Part shown: positions 42,973 to 43,382 of the stretch, one piece after another
How the letters are laid out: each line of letters begins with the position of its first letter
Position numbering within the stretch: position 1 is the first letter of the stretch
Assembly (NCBI GenBank): GCA_945888525.1
Contig: CAMDAF010000020.1
Coordinates: forward strand, 1 to 43,382
Direction: 5' to 3'
DNA from: Chitinophaga pinensis
GTDB taxonomy: Bacteria > Bacteroidota > Bacteroidia > NS11-12g > UBA955
DNA length: 43,382 nucleotides
Position numbers and translations under genes: made by a program
Notes under the pieces: model-generated
Seen by the model: only the letters and a program-made list of their open reading frames with translations
What the model was told of the DNA's origin: nothing
Database searches by the model: none

Positions 42973-43004
42973 CAAAGATAAATAATTTTTACAAACATGA
43001 CAAA
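42973..43004 (-). promoter_or_regulatory. Promoter of mntA-hepT
   Basis: On the minus strand, TTTG (43004-43001), 20 nt, then TATCTTTG (42980-42973). The box ends 8 nt before the TTG start of mntA, which decides that start. Confidence 0.7.
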
Positions 43005-43035
43005 TGACAATAAACTTTTTGGTGACGCATATTCA

Positions 43036-43111
43036 TTTTACACCTAATAAGCCCACAGAACTATATACATTTAATTTCATTTGTTTGCTAAACACACAAC
43101 AAGACCATATG
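43036..43111 (+). repeat. 75-bp imperfect direct repeat, copy 1
   Basis: Runs from TTTTACACC through TAATAAGCCCACAGAACTATA and ATTTGTTTGCTAAACACACA to an ATG at 43109. It matches 43172-43248 at about nine positions in ten. The region after each ATG is unrelated. Confidence 0.8.
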
Positions 43112-43171
43112 GAACCCATAAAATATCCGTTTTTATCCGTAAATATACGAATCATGATACGCAAGACTGAT

Positions 43172-43248
43172 TTTTACACCCTAATAAGCCCGCGGAACTA
43201 TATCCATTTAATATTATTTGTTTGCTAGACACACAACAAGAACGTATG
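43172..43248 (+). repeat. 75-bp imperfect direct repeat, copy 2
   Basis: Runs from TTTTACACCC through TAATAAGCCCGCGGAACTATA and ATTTGTTTGCTAGACACACA to an ATG at 43246. After that ATG a 34-codon frame (MSGIGYWLLIDNSN...) ends at TGA near 43350; I see no reason to call it a gene. Confidence 0.8.
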
Positions 43249-43382
43249 AGTGGAATTGGTTATTGGCTATTAATCGATAACTCTAACACATTCCGACTGC
43301 CCTCCTCAACCCTCTTGCTTCACCCCGTGGTGTGTTTTCTGCTCTGAGAAAACTCTACCATGGGGCTCTTGCTGTTTTAAAC

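Noticed and set aside
43004-43228. 74-codon + strand ORF near the end of the window
   Set aside because: It runs through the first 75-bp repeat and into the second, has no recognisable domain, and its start overlaps the mntA promoter region. Best explained as chance reading of repeat DNA.

Overview
This 43.4 kb window comes from a Bacteroidota chromosome. Three things point there: secreted proteins ending in type IX secretion (T9SS) sorting domains of both type A and type B, a TonB-dependent receptor with an N-terminal regulatory domain, and promoters of the Bacteroidota sigma-factor type (TAnnTTTG at -7, some with TTG about 19 nt upstream). Which order it belongs to cannot be told from the sequence. 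Most of the window is ordinary chromosome with housekeeping genes. Accessory material sits at 14.1-15.1 kb, 32.6-33.6 kb, 38.0-40.2 kb and 42.2-43.4 kb.

Layout, left half. 0-1.4 kb: 3' end of kynurenine 3-monooxygenase, then a convergent DUF3050 gene (heme-oxygenase-like fold). 1.6-4.0 kb: an unrecognised membrane protein and a secreted M43 metalloprotease. 4.0-4.7 kb: a gene-free stretch carrying dispersed repeats. 4.7-9.7 kb: aroA, diverging from a gpsA-polX-glycosyltransferase 9 unit; the PolX has lost its polymerase active site but kept its PHP nuclease site. 9.8-11.2 kb: fumC. 11.5-14.0 kb: a three-gene unit (unrecognised protein, S33 hydrolase lipoprotein, membrane protein). 14.1-15.1 kb: a RES-Xre toxin-antitoxin pair whose -7 box lies between the arms of an inverted repeat. 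15.1-17.7 kb: holB-ricT, a gene pair also adjacent in Firmicutes. 17.7-26.1 kb: a complete recD-recC-recB operon.

Layout, right half. 26.2-29.2 kb: a metal-related group (Cys-rich DUF6660-like protein, HMA-like protein, TonB-dependent receptor). 29.4-32.3 kb: a secreted ExeM/NucH-type nuclease. 32.6-33.6 kb: a lipoprotein and a probably broken TonB-C-terminal protein. 33.7-38.0 kb: a 1405-residue PKD-repeat surface protein. 38.1-39.4 kb: an HNH-HIT fusion gene interrupted by one amber codon, and a small HNH protein. 39.5-39.8 kb: two degenerate tandem micro-ORFs ending at a strong terminator. 40.0-40.4 kb: tRNA-Arg(UCU), a broken tRNA-Pro 3' fragment and tRNA-Pro(UGG) with a textbook promoter. 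40.5-42.1 kb: two membrane proteins (DUF6629, YwaF/TIGR02206). 42.3-43.0 kb: a HepT-MntA toxin-antitoxin pair. 43.0-43.4 kb: a duplicated leader of about 75 bp.

The most general signal is that the -7 box repeatedly lies only 4-19 nt before the start codon, so many messages should be leaderless or nearly so. This also supports rare TTG and GTG starts (holB, mntA, the DUF6660-like gene). The most novel-looking locus is the tandem micro-ORF transcription unit at 39.55-39.84 kb. I found no CRISPR array, rRNA, prophage or complete insertion sequence.
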